Of a stretch of DNA of 64,000 nt, positions 34,186 through 46,339 are shown in pieces. Under the pieces are notes generated by a model, which was given only the letters and a program-made list of their open reading frames with translations, did no database searches and was not told the DNA's origin. Position 1 is the first letter of the stretch, and each line of letters begins with the position of its first letter. A program made the translations under genes and the position numbers. This DNA is from Nageia nagi (taxonomy: Eukaryota > Pinophyta), in contig JBITNC010000001.1 of the NCBI GenBank assembly GCA_050084985.1, positions 65,286,001 to 65,350,000 on the forward strand, given 5' to 3'.

Positions 34186-34607
34186 TTGATCAACATGTTT
34201 ATCATGTACTAGTTGTTAGACATCATGGTTCACTACTTTATGTAGTATTTTTTTTTATTTAGGGATTTTAATTATAAAGGTGTTTTTGAAAGATTTGGAA
34301 AGTGGAAACTCTCATACAACTTTGATATTTTTTATTATATTTACATAAACACTCTTAGACATCTTATAATTTGATATGTATATTTTTATTAATTTTTTTA
34401 ATTGCACATTACCTTTATTTATCATGATGTTGAATCAATCCTTTAATTTTAGCTTTTTGTATCTTGTTCAAAAGTGCAATATTTTTATTTACTTTTATAT
34501 ATTTAGTTCAAGTTTGATATGTATATTTTATATTTTTGCATTATAAAATTTATGGTATTTAATAAATTATTTATTTCATGACATTATTTATTAATAGCTA
34601 ATGGTAA
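34186..34607. other. AT-rich spacer, possible 3' UTR
   Basis: Nothing recognised. T-rich sequence after the TAG at 34185 would fit a 3' untranslated region of the fragment above. Confidence 0.3.
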
Positions 34608-34890
34608 TCAATAAATAAAAATGATTAAATCTATGACTAATTCAATGACTACATATATGATGAATGCAATTACTAAATATATGACTAAATATGCAATTAA
34701 ATTAATGACTAAATATATGATTAAATTAATGAGTAAATATACAACCAAATCAACAATTAAATTAATGACTAAATATATGACTAAGTCAATGACTAAATAT
34801 ATTACTAAATTCATGAATAAATACTGACTAAATATATGAATAAATCAACGATTAAATCGATGACTAAATCAATGACCAAATAAATGAATA
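34608..34890. repeat. 12-bp minisatellite (atgactaaatat type)
   Basis: About two dozen units of 12 bp such as atgactaaatat and atgattaaatta, with unit variants mixed. Because 12 is four codons, both strands stay open: forward as tetrapeptides MTKY / MIKL, reverse as LVIY / LVIN. This is a property of the repeat and not evidence for a protein. Confidence 0.85.
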
Positions 34891-34917
34891 AGATAGATTA
34901 GTCATAAATTTGATCAT

Positions 34918-35170
34918 GAGATAAATGACCGAAAATTTATTGACATCTTCATCATTATTGACACACCACCCATTTCACTCCTCATCATTTCTAGATATGA
35001 AAACATGCAAGAGGCCTCCAAATTTATAGGATGTCTGTAGATTGGACAAAACTGAAATAAATAATAATATTTTTTTTTCCATACTTTTCCCAACTCGAGT
35101 CTTCTCTTAATTGTCGTATAAACGGGGAAGACGTAGAAAGTATGAATAACAAACTCGCTTTCTTTTGCGG
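34918..35170 (-). pseudogene. 5' end and promoter of an RLP gene
   Basis: ATG at 34973 gives MGGVSIMMKM, matching MDGVLIMMKI of RLP pseudogene 1; after these ten codons similarity stops. Upstream, 'ccaaatttataggatg' (TATA box CCTATAAATT on the minus strand, 35021-35030) and 'aattgtcgtataaacgggg' with 'aagacgtagaaag' (35109-35140) parallel the other RLP upstream regions. The gene body has been replaced by the 12-bp minisatellite region. Confidence 0.7.
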
Positions 35171-35748
35171 GAGAAAAACAATGCCAAAAAGAGGTTATTT
35201 TGTCCGTCGTCTGTACGCCATCACGCGATTTTGTGGATCCAACGACGGAATATCGAACTGTTGAACGTGTGAAGGGTTCGGAGAGGATGGATGAGCTGTC
35301 AATCGTCTCTCCGTTTGCCATTATTTCTTCACACTCAGAGCGAGATAAAACAATTCTAATTGGAGTAAAACTAGCAATTGCGATGGGTATATGGAAAATT
35401 AATTTGTAGAGGGTGAAGTGAGGTGGGCTGTTTTTCCTGGTTGTTGCGGTAATGGAGCATTTTGATAATTTGTATAATAAGTTAATGATCAAGGTCAAAA
35501 CATTTGATTTGTAAATTTGGTTAATTTAAATTGATAATATATTATTTAGTATTTTATATTTTGTAAGGTATATGAAGAATATAAAAATTATTTATGGTAT
35601 TTGATATTGGAAAAATTAAAAGTAAAAAGTATTTAAAAATAAATTAATAAAATGTAAATTTATATGAAAATTCTACAAAAATATAGACTTAAAAAAAAAA
35701 TGTTTTAAGATTATAAATGTAAGATTTGACATCGTTGAACATATTTTA
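35171..35748. other. spacer between RLP promoter and helicase remnant
   Basis: 35170-35460 is richer in GC than its surroundings and open for a while on both strands (35200-35409 forward, 34914-35498 reverse), but I recognise no protein. Part of a 28-bp direct repeat with 'gatttgacatcgttgaacat' lies at 35729 and 35800. Confidence 0.35.
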
Positions 35749-37200
35749 AAGGCCTTGTGATTTGTGTATTGTTAAGGTCCATGCCATTTTGAGTGAGATT
35801 TGACATCGTTGAACATATTTTAAAGGGATTATAGGGATATATTTTGATCCCAAACTGACCCTATGTAATGTTTGAATTGAACAACAATAAATAAGGGAAG
35901 TTGAGGTAGCTTTTTTATAACCTTATAAATAATTGGTCTGACTTGTCCAAGTGAACCATTGATAAGCCCTATTTCTACCAATACATTTAAACATAACATA
36001 ACCTTGTGGTCAATACAAAAGAGTAACTATGATTGAACTTGTTCTTCGTTTAGATTTGAGAATGTTGAGCCTCATAGTTACTCTGTAATAGATATGGAAA
36101 TAGACCTTATTTCTAGTTCGATGCACAAGCCTCGACTTGTAAGTGAAAGATCAAGGGAGGTAAGTAGTATGGCATTACAAAGTAAACTCTTAAGGCCTTT
36201 GGCATACCCCTCAACCCAAAATCCTCTTCAATACTAAATGAGGAAATTTATTATGTAGTGAAACCATTTTATTTGTTGTAAAAACATGCATAGAAAAAAA
36301 GGTAAACCGTTTTATAAGGTTAAGCTTGAATCTTGTATGTAATATTAGAGCTTGCCAATATATAATTACAGGTTTTGCAGTTTGCAAATTTCATAAAAGT
36401 CCATAGAAAACAATTTTTGCAAGATCCTCACCACTTTAATAAAAAAAATTATTCAATATTATAAATGTTGTAAAGTTACACCATAGTGTCCCCCCATAGA
36501 AGATTGAAGCCTACATAGGGATTTCCATCACAAACATTAACTAGGTCAGGTCATCAAAAAATATCACTAATCAACCTCCAAATAGTATTTGGTTACGCAT
36601 GGGTAATACTTCATCTAATCTCATGTATAAGTATTTTTGTAATTTTGGACTGATAAAACTCATCTCATCAATAATAATGTATTGAATGAACTACATTTCT
36701 TCTTGTAAGGTTGTAAGTGTTTGTCCATGTAAGATGGTAATTTCTTTAATGCTTATTTGATGTAAAGAATAAAATGTTGAGATCCTATTTCGAATGTTGC
36801 AAAATCTATTGTTGCAAGAAGTAGAAATGAGGATTACAAGCATCTAAAATTAAAATATGCAATAAATACCTAATGCTTATTATTAGGTGTGACTTTCTAG
36901 TTCTTGCAATTCCTTGAATAATTATTTTGAAAGGTTCTTACGAATAATTAGCATATAAGTGTGATAAAACTATATCAAAGGATTTTGTATTCAATACACA
37001 ACCCATTAAATCTATTTAGAATAGGAATGGATGGCACTTGAAATGTATGGCAGTTGTAGTCTATGAACATAGAAACCATCATTTGTTGTTATAGAATAAA
37101 TTGAGGAGTTCCCCAATCATGGTTAATGTCCGTGTCATATTGAACAAGCATATCTAGTTTATATATTTGCAAAGGAAGGCCTGGCTGTATATATGATAAG
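35749..37200 (-). pseudogene. PIF1-like helicase pseudogene
   Basis: 5'-3' DNA helicase of the PIF1 family, read on the minus strand in shifting frames. FDIVLSHLYANY and FKIIIQGIARTRKSHLI near 36887-36940 are motif I; the P-loop GTAGTGKS has become GIARTRKS. FEIGSQHFILYI (GSTIHS region) follows. IIIDEMSFISPKLQKY at about 36645-36677 is an intact Walker B. The FGG..V.F.DL block lies near 36560, then MEIPM.ASIFYGG. The C-terminal part has EIGLINGSLGQV, LPQLPLFIVVQFKHYIG and a decayed W..TIHKSQG (motif VI) near 35750-35790. DEMSF distinguishes it from the WDEAPM form of plant Helitron RepHel. It could be a host-type PIF1 or a Helitron-2-like mobile helicase. No Rep domain seen. Confidence 0.75.
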
Positions 37201-37787
37201 ACTTTCCATTTTCTCTAGCTATTTTTTTACAAATCCATTCCCTCTATGAAGGGTGCGTTGGCTTTAGCTTATTCATATGATTTTATTGTTGCATAAAGTA
37301 CATACTATAGATGGTAATAATATTGAATCCTCTCCTATTGCACCATAATTTCATCTATTGATGTTCCAATTTTGTTTTGTAAACTACAAAATATCTATAT
37401 AAAAGTAGTTTAGTTTAAAAAAATCATTAAAATACCTATAATATTTTGTAGGGGTGCTCATGAATCTCAGGAACACTCGAATAACTATTCTTTGTAAAGC
37501 ATTCTTTCCATTGTATTAACTTTTTAGATACTTTGAATATCCATTTTTTATCCACTTTAATAAATGATATTACTTTCATATGTATGGTTTATGCCATGTA
37601 AGTATTAATGAAGCTTATGGATGCAGATGTGTACGGAGCTAAGATTGGAAGAAATTGAAAGATTTTTTTAGTTTACATTTAAATAAATAGATGTTTGACT
37701 ACATAGGGACAGTGGTAGTTTAAGTAAAAGGTGGAAAGTTTCTTGGGTAGAAGTATAATTGACAAGGCTATTAACAAGCATTTTCCT
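37201..37787. other. AT-rich spacer
   Basis: No confident gene. It lies upstream of the helicase remnant on the minus strand and may hold more of its N-terminal part, but no motif is clear. Confidence 0.3.
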
Positions 37788-37879
37788 CATTTTTAACGGA
37801 GGCTATTTCTTCGAATCTCCCTTCACCAAAATTTTGTCGACTTCAATAAGGAAGGTGTAGGAATAGAATACCATACACT

Positions 37880-37990
37880 CCAATATTCTCGAATTAAAAT
37901 TTTAATTGTGATGCTTTCACACTTTTTCAAAGTCAAGTGTTTTCCAAATTGCCGTATTGATGGGGAAGGCGTAGAAAGATTGGTGGTGCT
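37880..37990 (-). promoter_or_regulatory. RLP promoter-like fragment (copy B)
   Basis: Contains 'aaattgccgtattgatgggg' with 'aaggcgtagaaag' (37948-37979) and the preceding 'ttttaattgtgatgctttca', as in copy A and upstream of the RLP starts. No RLP coding sequence follows. Confidence 0.5.
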
Positions 37991-39939
37991 AAAATAACGC
38001 CACATAGTCAGCCACATACCACATGGAGCTAAATTTAGAAGTAGTGAGATCATAGTCTTAGATGTTGGGTGGTTTGGTAAGCAATTGATGTTTATCAAAG
38101 GAGATTTTTTTGGAGCCGTCAACGTCCGTAAGGTTCTATGGAGGGGGTTTCTTAAAAAATAGACGAGGGTGGTCTTAGAGATTTTTTAGGAATATTTTTA
38201 ACCTACCGGTCTGATGAATTAAAATTTAAGATTTTAAATTTAAGGAAGAGAAAAATTTCACGAAATTTAGTTTTGATTCATATATATATTACAATGCTTA
38301 GAAAATATTATAATTATAATTTTTAAATTTTTGGAAGACTAATTCACTAATAAAAAATAATTAAGAATTTGTTATTCCTTTTGTATAATTTTATCAATTA
38401 ATTAAAAATAATTGTTTATAATGTTGTTATCTTTATTTGTATAGTCAATTAAAATTGAAACGAAATTAATATAGTGATTTTCCAAAAGATCAAAATGTTT
38501 AAATCAGTATTAATAAATAATCACAAACGATAATATAATTTTATTAAAAAATGTCTATAAGAACATTGCACATTAAAAATTCTTGTTTTAAAAAATTTGC
38601 ATAAATAAACATTGAGATACAAAGGGTTAAGATTGAAACCATATTCTAATTTGGTGGCCTCAATAATGCTACCTAAATCAAAGCGATGCTACCTAAATCA
38701 AAGTAATCCCAAGTTAAACTAAGGAAAGCCATGTGTTTATGTGAGCTTCCTCACAAAAGACTTCCATGACTTTTCTCTAAACCAAACATGCAGCCTGGTG
38801 CTTTCTCATTTGACATCTCAACTTCTCTAACATCCAACAGTGCAGAGATATATACATAAATATGAATTTTGTAGAATTTGTGAAGATTTGAAGTCTAGAT
38901 TTTGTAAATTAAAAAGAAAATTATATTTTAAAATTCTATTTATGTAGAATTACCATTTTTATAGCTCAGATATTTCTTTTGTGACTCTGCAAAGCATTGT
39001 TGTTGCAAAGCATTGTTGTTGATCATCCTGATAAAGCAATCCATTGTTGATTCGTTTAAATATCTTCTATATTCTACCTCTTTTCTTTCATATTCTACAA
39101 TTCACCAATAAAGATGCAACTTTGCATTTAAACTTTAGCTAATTTTTTTTTGCATTCTTGTGTAATTATTTTCTGGCGTCTTGTGTGTGTAGTGGATGTA
39201 TTGAATCACCAAAGTTTTTAATGCATATTGCAATTTTTACATCAATTTCATTGTAATGCAGCAAAACGAGAGCTATGGATGTTATTTTGCTTACGTTTAA
39301 TGATTGAATCTAGTTGCAGGCTTGAATCTCTCATTGCTACCATTTTTGTTACCATGATCATAAGAAGAATCTTTGCCATGATTTTTTGGAATTCATCACC
39401 CCTTCACTACTTGCTATGTATACTTCAAGCCTAGTGCAACATTATGGTCCATGAAATTTGGCTATGGTTTGAATGACTCTTCCAATTTTTTTGGATGTTT
39501 ATTTAATTTGTTATGAATTCATGTTGAACCATAAAGTCATGTTTAGCTTTCAAGGTTTGATTCTGGTCAGCAATCTAAGTGCAAAATTTTCAAGCTTTAG
39601 AGAAAGAGGAATTTCAATTGATACTGATTAACATTATCACAATTTTATTAACTATATATTAATTTTCACTCCATGTTGTGATGGACAATAGAGACCAACT
39701 ATGTGATTATATTGTTCTTACAATAGATAATAAAGTGAGCTTTCCAGCAAAGGTTAAAATTAAATGTTAAAAATTATTCCATCATATCAGTCAGTCACAA
39801 GAAGGATGGATTGTTTCATTTCGAATTCTTGGGTATGACACCCAATAACTTAAGTCCTTTTATGAATAGTCTTGAATGGTTTTTTAGCTTCACAAAATCT
39901 AGTTGAACTTGATGAAAGGAATTTTTTCTTTGAGTAAAA

Positions 39940-40191
39940 TTATGTAATAAATATATAATTTATAAGCGATGAATATACTAAAAACAACTCTTCAAGTCTT
40001 GAGTAATTCCTTTCTTGAAGCTCACTAGAGCCTCCCAAGATATCCCAACTTGTAGGTTTTAACCATGAATACAGTAAAAGAAGCACAATGTATAAAATGG
40101 GTGCACCAACTAAAACAAAAGAAGATTGTTGAGAAGAAGGTGACACTATCTGAAATATTTTTTCAAGTTGCTCTTTGCTTGTCAGATTCAA
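39940..40191 (-). other. unidentified 83-codon open frame, copy B
   Basis: Predicted protein identical to that at 26472-26723. See that entry: probable chance frame kept by recent duplication. Copy C is frameshifted by one extra A near 43921. Confidence 0.15.
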
Positions 40192-42125
40192 TAGCTATCA
40201 AGGTCAAAGGGAATATGTATCTTATAATCTCTTACCATTTTATATTTAGAAAAAACATGTTTTCATGGATCTCGACATTGATTTGTTGTTTGTATGAAAT
40301 CATGATGAGAATAATAGTCTTCACAATTTTCCACTTTCTCATAGATGTAGTAATCTTTTTCATTACTCCAACATTTGATAGTGTGTTTTTCTCAATACAT
40401 TTTGCCTGAATAAGGATCTCTATTTCTAAAATGCTCCAGCTTATCCTTCTTTTTATGTTTTGAAACCAAAGGTGATTGATTTTAGCATTTTAATTATTTG
40501 GATTATGATTGATATTCAGTTGCAAAAAACCAAGAGATGATGTTTTCATCGATTGTTTATGTACTTGCATAAAATCAAGGAGGTAATCATCTATGTCCAT
40601 AAATATCTTTATCTTATATGTCATTTTGTGAAAGCAATCTAGTAAACCTCCTAAAAATTGGCTCTGTACGAGTCAAGCAATGTAAATTCCTATCCATGAT
40701 AATACCTCAAAAAAACATGATGATTCATACTGTAGTAAACAAAGCAATAAATTAGACTTATAAACAAAGAAGCTCAACCTCTAACAAAATGAACAAGAAT
40801 TGTAAACAATGAACGTAATGATTTGTTACAAACAATAAGATGAAAATTAATTCTTCAACTATTTACTCAAGAAGATATACCATCACAAATAAATGTATTT
40901 GAATATGCATGCTTGATGCTAATCATAAATTTATTTCCATGTAGTAAATTTAAGCATTCTTGTAAATGCACCCATTTCAAAATATCTTAAGTAATCAAAA
41001 GTGATAGTAAGAAGAAAATATGAATACATGATAGGTCATCAATATTTACCTCATGTAAACATGTGATTGTTGATAGTTTAGTTATACTACTATAATTTTA
41101 TATTATTAATAAAGAAAATAATTTCAAAGTGACTAATATTTGAGATTGTTATCATGCTTTTTGCCATGCCCATTTTATGTACCATGATGTTTAGAACAAA
41201 CATGAATTATTTGGATGATAAAAGAGTTGAAAGATTCTAATTATAAAGGTCTCAAACATGCTTTGTAAAGGATCAAATCCCCCTTATTATGATACAAGGT
41301 AGCTAGTTGAGGAAAAGGTCAAACGAGAAAAACATTTGAGTCTAATACAAAGTATTCAATTTGTTATTTACTTGTTTGCATACAAAAATCCAAAACAAAG
41401 GAAGAAAATTAGGTAATATCACCGTAGTCTTGATTCAAGCACAAGCAATCTATGGACTGCTGTTAGTTTCTACAACAGCCACATATAGAAGCTGTGGGTA
41501 GATTATAAAGAATAATATCCAAGATTACTAGTGATGTCAAATTAAATATTAGAAAGAGAAGCAAAGCAAATAATAGAGACAACTAAAGCTATATCAAATG
41601 AAGTCAAGGATCTAAATAAACTTTCAACAAGCCACATCATTTACAAAATAAAGTAAAATACTTTAATTCCAATCCTCATTGCATGCATCTACATGAATAA
41701 AACAAAATGAAATTAATAAATACCAGTTACTCATTTTTCAAACCCTAAAATGCATCATTTTAATTACCTAACAAATTTCTCTAACTATAAATTATGAATG
41801 CTATAACATGTATTCCAAATCGATAACTATTGAACCCTATATTCAAACTTCTTTACATTTATACAAAGTTAAAAAAAATAAATTTAGAAAAGTAGGCATA
41901 AACTAGAATGACTTCCTAATGAATAAAACTATACTGTAAAATTCTAAAATTCTACCAATGGTGGCCACATACCACATGAAGACTTCCATGACTTTTCTTA
42001 AAAAATAGACAAGGGTGGTCTTCGAGATTTTTTCGGAATATTTTTAACCTACTGGTCTGATGAATTAAAATTTAAGATTTTAAATTTAAGGAAGAGAAAA
42101 ATCTCACGAAATTTAGTTTTGATTC

Positions 42126-42154
42126 ATGTATATATATATATATATATATATATA
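42126..42154. repeat. (TA)n microsatellite
   Basis: About 13-14 TA units in copy C, where copies A (24851) and B (38280) have a short 'tatatatatt'. A recent expansion in this copy. Confidence 0.9.
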
Positions 42155-45100
42155 TTACAATGCTTAGAAAATATTATAATTATAATTTTTAAATTTTTGG
42201 AAGACTAATTCACTAATAAAAAATAATTAAGAATTTGTTATTTCTTTTGTATAATTTTATTAATTAATTAAAAATAATTATTTACAATGTTGTTATCTTT
42301 ATTTGTACAGTCAATTAAAATTGAAACGAAATTAATATAGTGATTTTGCAAAAGATCAAAATGTTTAAATCAGTATTAATAAATAATCACAAATGATAAT
42401 ATAATTTTATTAAAAAATGTCTATAAGAACATTGCACATTAAAAATTCTTGTTTTAAAAAATTTGCATAAATAAACATTGAGATACAAAGGGTTAAGATT
42501 GAAACCATATTCTAGTTTGGTGGCCTCAATAATGCTACCTAAATCAAAGTGATGCTACCTAAATCAAAGTAATCCCAAGTTAAACTAAGGAAAGCTATGT
42601 GTTTATGTGAGCCTCCTCACAAAAGACTTCCATGACTTTTCTCTAAACCAAACATGCAGCCTGGTGCTTTCTCATTTGACATCTCAACTTCTCTAACATC
42701 CAACAGTGCAGAGATATATACATAAATATGAATTTTGTAGAATTTGTGAAGATTTGAAGTCCAGATTTTGTAAATTAAAAAGAAAATTATATTTTAAAAT
42801 TCTATTTATGTAGAATTACCATTTTTATAGCTCAGATATTTCTTTTGTGACTCTGCAAAGCATTGTTGTTGCAAAGCATTATTGTTGATCATTCTGATAA
42901 AGCAATCCATTGTTGATTCGTTTAAATAACTTCTATATTCTACCTCTTTTCTTTCATATTCTACAATTCACCAATAAAGATGCAACTTTGCATTTAAACT
43001 TTAACTAATTTTTTTTTGCATTCTTGTGTAATTGTTTTCTGGCATCTTGTGTGTGTAGTGGATGTATTGAATCACCAAGTTTTTAATGCATATTGCAATT
43101 TTACATCAATTTCATTGTAATGCAGCAAAAAAAGAGCTATCGATGTTATTTTGCTTACGTTTAATGATTGAATCTGGTTGCAGGCTTGAATCTCTCATTG
43201 CTACCATTTTTGTTACCATGATCATAAGAAGAATCTTTGCCACGATTTTTTGGAATTCATCACCCCTTCACTACTTGCTATGTATACTTCAAGCCTAGTG
43301 CAACATTATGGTCCATGAAATTTGGCTATGGTTTGAATGGCTCTTCCAATTTTTTTTGGATGTTTATTTAATTTGTTACGAATTCATGTTGAATCATAAA
43401 GTCATGTTTAGCTTTCAAGGTTTGATTCTGGTCAGCAATCTAAGTGCAAAATTTTCAAGGTTTAAAGAAAGAGGAATTTCAATTGATACTGATTAACATT
43501 ATCACAATTTTATTAACTGTATATTAATTTTCACTCCATGTTGTGATGTACAATAGAGACCAACTATGTGATTATATTGTTCTTACAATAGATAATAAAG
43601 TGAGCTTTCCAGCAAAGGTTAAAATTAAATGTTAAAAATTATTCCATCATATCAGTCATAAGAAGGATGGATTGTTTCATTTCGAATTCTTGGGTATGAC
43701 ACCCAATAACTTAAGTCTTTTTATGAATAGTCTTGAATGGTTTTTAGCTTCACAAAATCTAGTTGAACTTGATGAAAGGGATTTTTTCTTTGAGTAAAAT
43801 TATGTAATAAATATATAATTTATAAGCAATGAATATACTAAAAATAACTCTTCAAGTCTTGAGTAATTCCTTTCTTGAAGCCCACTAGAGCCTCCCAAGA
43901 TATCCCGACTTGTAGGTTTTAAACCATGAATACAGTAAAAGAAGCACAATGTATAAAATGGGTGCACCAACTAAAACAAAAGAAGATTGTTGAGAAGAAG
44001 GTGACACTATATGAAATATTTTTTCAAGTTGCTCTTTGTTTGTCAGATTCAATAGCTATCATGGCCAAAGGGAATATGTATCTCATAATCTCTTACCATT
44101 TTATATTTAGAAAAAACATGTTTCCATGGATCTCGACATTGATTTGTTGTTTGTATGAAATCATGATGAGAATAATAGTCTTCACAATTTTCCACTTTCT
44201 CATACATGTAGCAATCTTTTTCATTACTCCAACATTTGATAGTGTGTTTTTCTCAATACATTTTGCCTGAATAAGGATCTCTATTTCTAAAATGCTCCAA
44301 CTTATCCTTATTTTTATGTTTTGAAACCAAAGGTGATTGATTTTAGCATTTTAATTATTTGGATTATGATTGATATTCAGTTGTAAAAAACCAAGAGATG
44401 ATGTTTTCATCGATTGTTTGCGTACTTGCATAAAATCAAGGAGGTAATCATCTATGTCCATAAATATCTTTATCTTATATGTCATTTTGTGAAAGCAATC
44501 TAGTAAACCTCCTAAAAATTGGCTCTGTACGAATCAAGCAATGTAAATTCCTATCCATGATAATACCTCAAAAAAATATGATGATTCATACTGCAGTAAA
44601 CAAAGCAATAAATTAGACTTATAAACAAAGAAGCTCAACCTCTAACAAAATTAACAAGAATTGTAAACAATGAAAGTAACGATTTGTTACAAATAATAAG
44701 ATGAAAATTAATTCTTCAACTATTTACTCAAGAAGATATACCATCACAAATAAATGTATTTGAATATGCATGCTTGATGCTAATCATAAATTTATTTCCA
44801 TGTAGTAAATTTAAGCATTCTTGTAAATGCACCCATTTCAAAATATCTTAAGTAATCAAAAGTGATAGTAAGAAGAAAATATGAATAAATGATAGGTCAT
44901 CAATATTTACCTCATGTAAACATGTGATTGCTGATAGCTTAGTTATACTACTATAATTTTATATTATTAATAAAGAAAATAATTTCAAAGTGACTAATAT
45001 TTGAGATTGTTATCATGCTTTTTGCCATGCCCATTTTATGTACCATGATGTTTAGAACAAACATGAATTATTTGGATGATAAAAGAGTTGAAAGATTCTA

Positions 45101-46339
45101 ATTATAAAGGTATCAAACATGCTTTGTAAAGGATCAAATCCCCCTTATTATGATACGAGGTAGCTAGTTGAGGAAAAGGTCAAACGAGAAAAACATTTGA
45201 GTCTAATACAAAGTATTCAATTTGTTATTTACTCGTTTGCATACAAAAATCCAAAACAAAGGAAGAAAATTAGGTAATATCACCATAGTCTTTATTCAAG
45301 CATAAGCATTACCTATGGACTACTGTTAGGTTCTAAAACAGCCACATATAGAAGCTTGTGGTAGATTATAAAGAAGAATATCCAAGATTACTAGTGATGT
45401 CAAATTAAATATTAGAAACAGAAGCAAAGGAAATAATAGAGACAACTAAAGCTATATCAAATGAAGTCAAGGATCTAAATAAACTCTCAACAAGCCACAT
45501 CATTTACAAAATAAAGTAAAATACTTTAATTTCAATCCTCATTGCATGCATCTACATGAATAAAACAAAATGAAATTAATAAATACTAGTTACTCATTTT
45601 TCAAACCCTAAAATGAATCATTTTAATTACCTAACAAATTTCTCTAACTATAAATTATGAATGCTATAACATGTATTCCAAATCGACAACTATTGAACCC
45701 TAGATTCAAACTTCTTTACATTTATACAAAGTTAAAAAAATAAATTTAGAAAAACATGCATAAACTAGAATGACTTCCTAATAAATAAAACTATACTCTA
45801 AAATTCTACCATAGAAGAAAAAGATTTAAGAACTAAGCTTTTACTTTATACAAAAATCAATAACCAAAAACCACTTATGGATTAAAATAAATAAATACAA
45901 GAACTAGTGATTGTATTACAAGTTTACAACCCCAATAAAGAAAAAAGAGAATTACCGAAATAGAGTATTGTATTAAATTGAAGGAAATACAGTAATCGAA
46001 AGCGCATAGAAATTAATCTATTGAGGCTCAAATATTATATTTAATTATTCGTATATTCAGATCTAGAAAAAACTTACAAAACCATTTAAAATGTAAAGAG
46101 TTTAAAAGCTAAAAATTGTTATATGAGAATTAGCATAAAAACTAACCGAACCACTATAGAAGAAAAACCACAAAATTGACTAAAATACTACAAAATCTAT
46201 TACATCAAATGGTATGTTAACATATAGAAAAATCAAATTTTATTCTAATTTTAATATCCTCCCTAAATAATCTGATTTGGAAGAAAATTCTCAATCCTCC
46301 TTCAAATATAATTTTGGAGAAAATGTTTCATTCTCAAAA

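Larger units (their letters stand above)
37788..41955. repeat. segmental duplication copy B
   Basis: Matches copy A from 24253 to about 28470, with an internal replacement near 38010-38145 (about 140 bp not in A or C). It then stops in the middle of 'aaattctacca' and copy C starts. The Tork element of A and C is therefore absent. It shares with C a 15-bp tandem duplication 'gcaaagcattgttgtt' (38993-39022) that A has once. Confidence 0.9.

Noticed and set aside
34608-34827. 68-residue frames on both strands over the 12-bp minisatellite
   Set aside because: A 12-bp period keeps any stop-free unit open on both strands; the tetrapeptide repeats (MTKY, LVIY) only mirror the DNA repeat.
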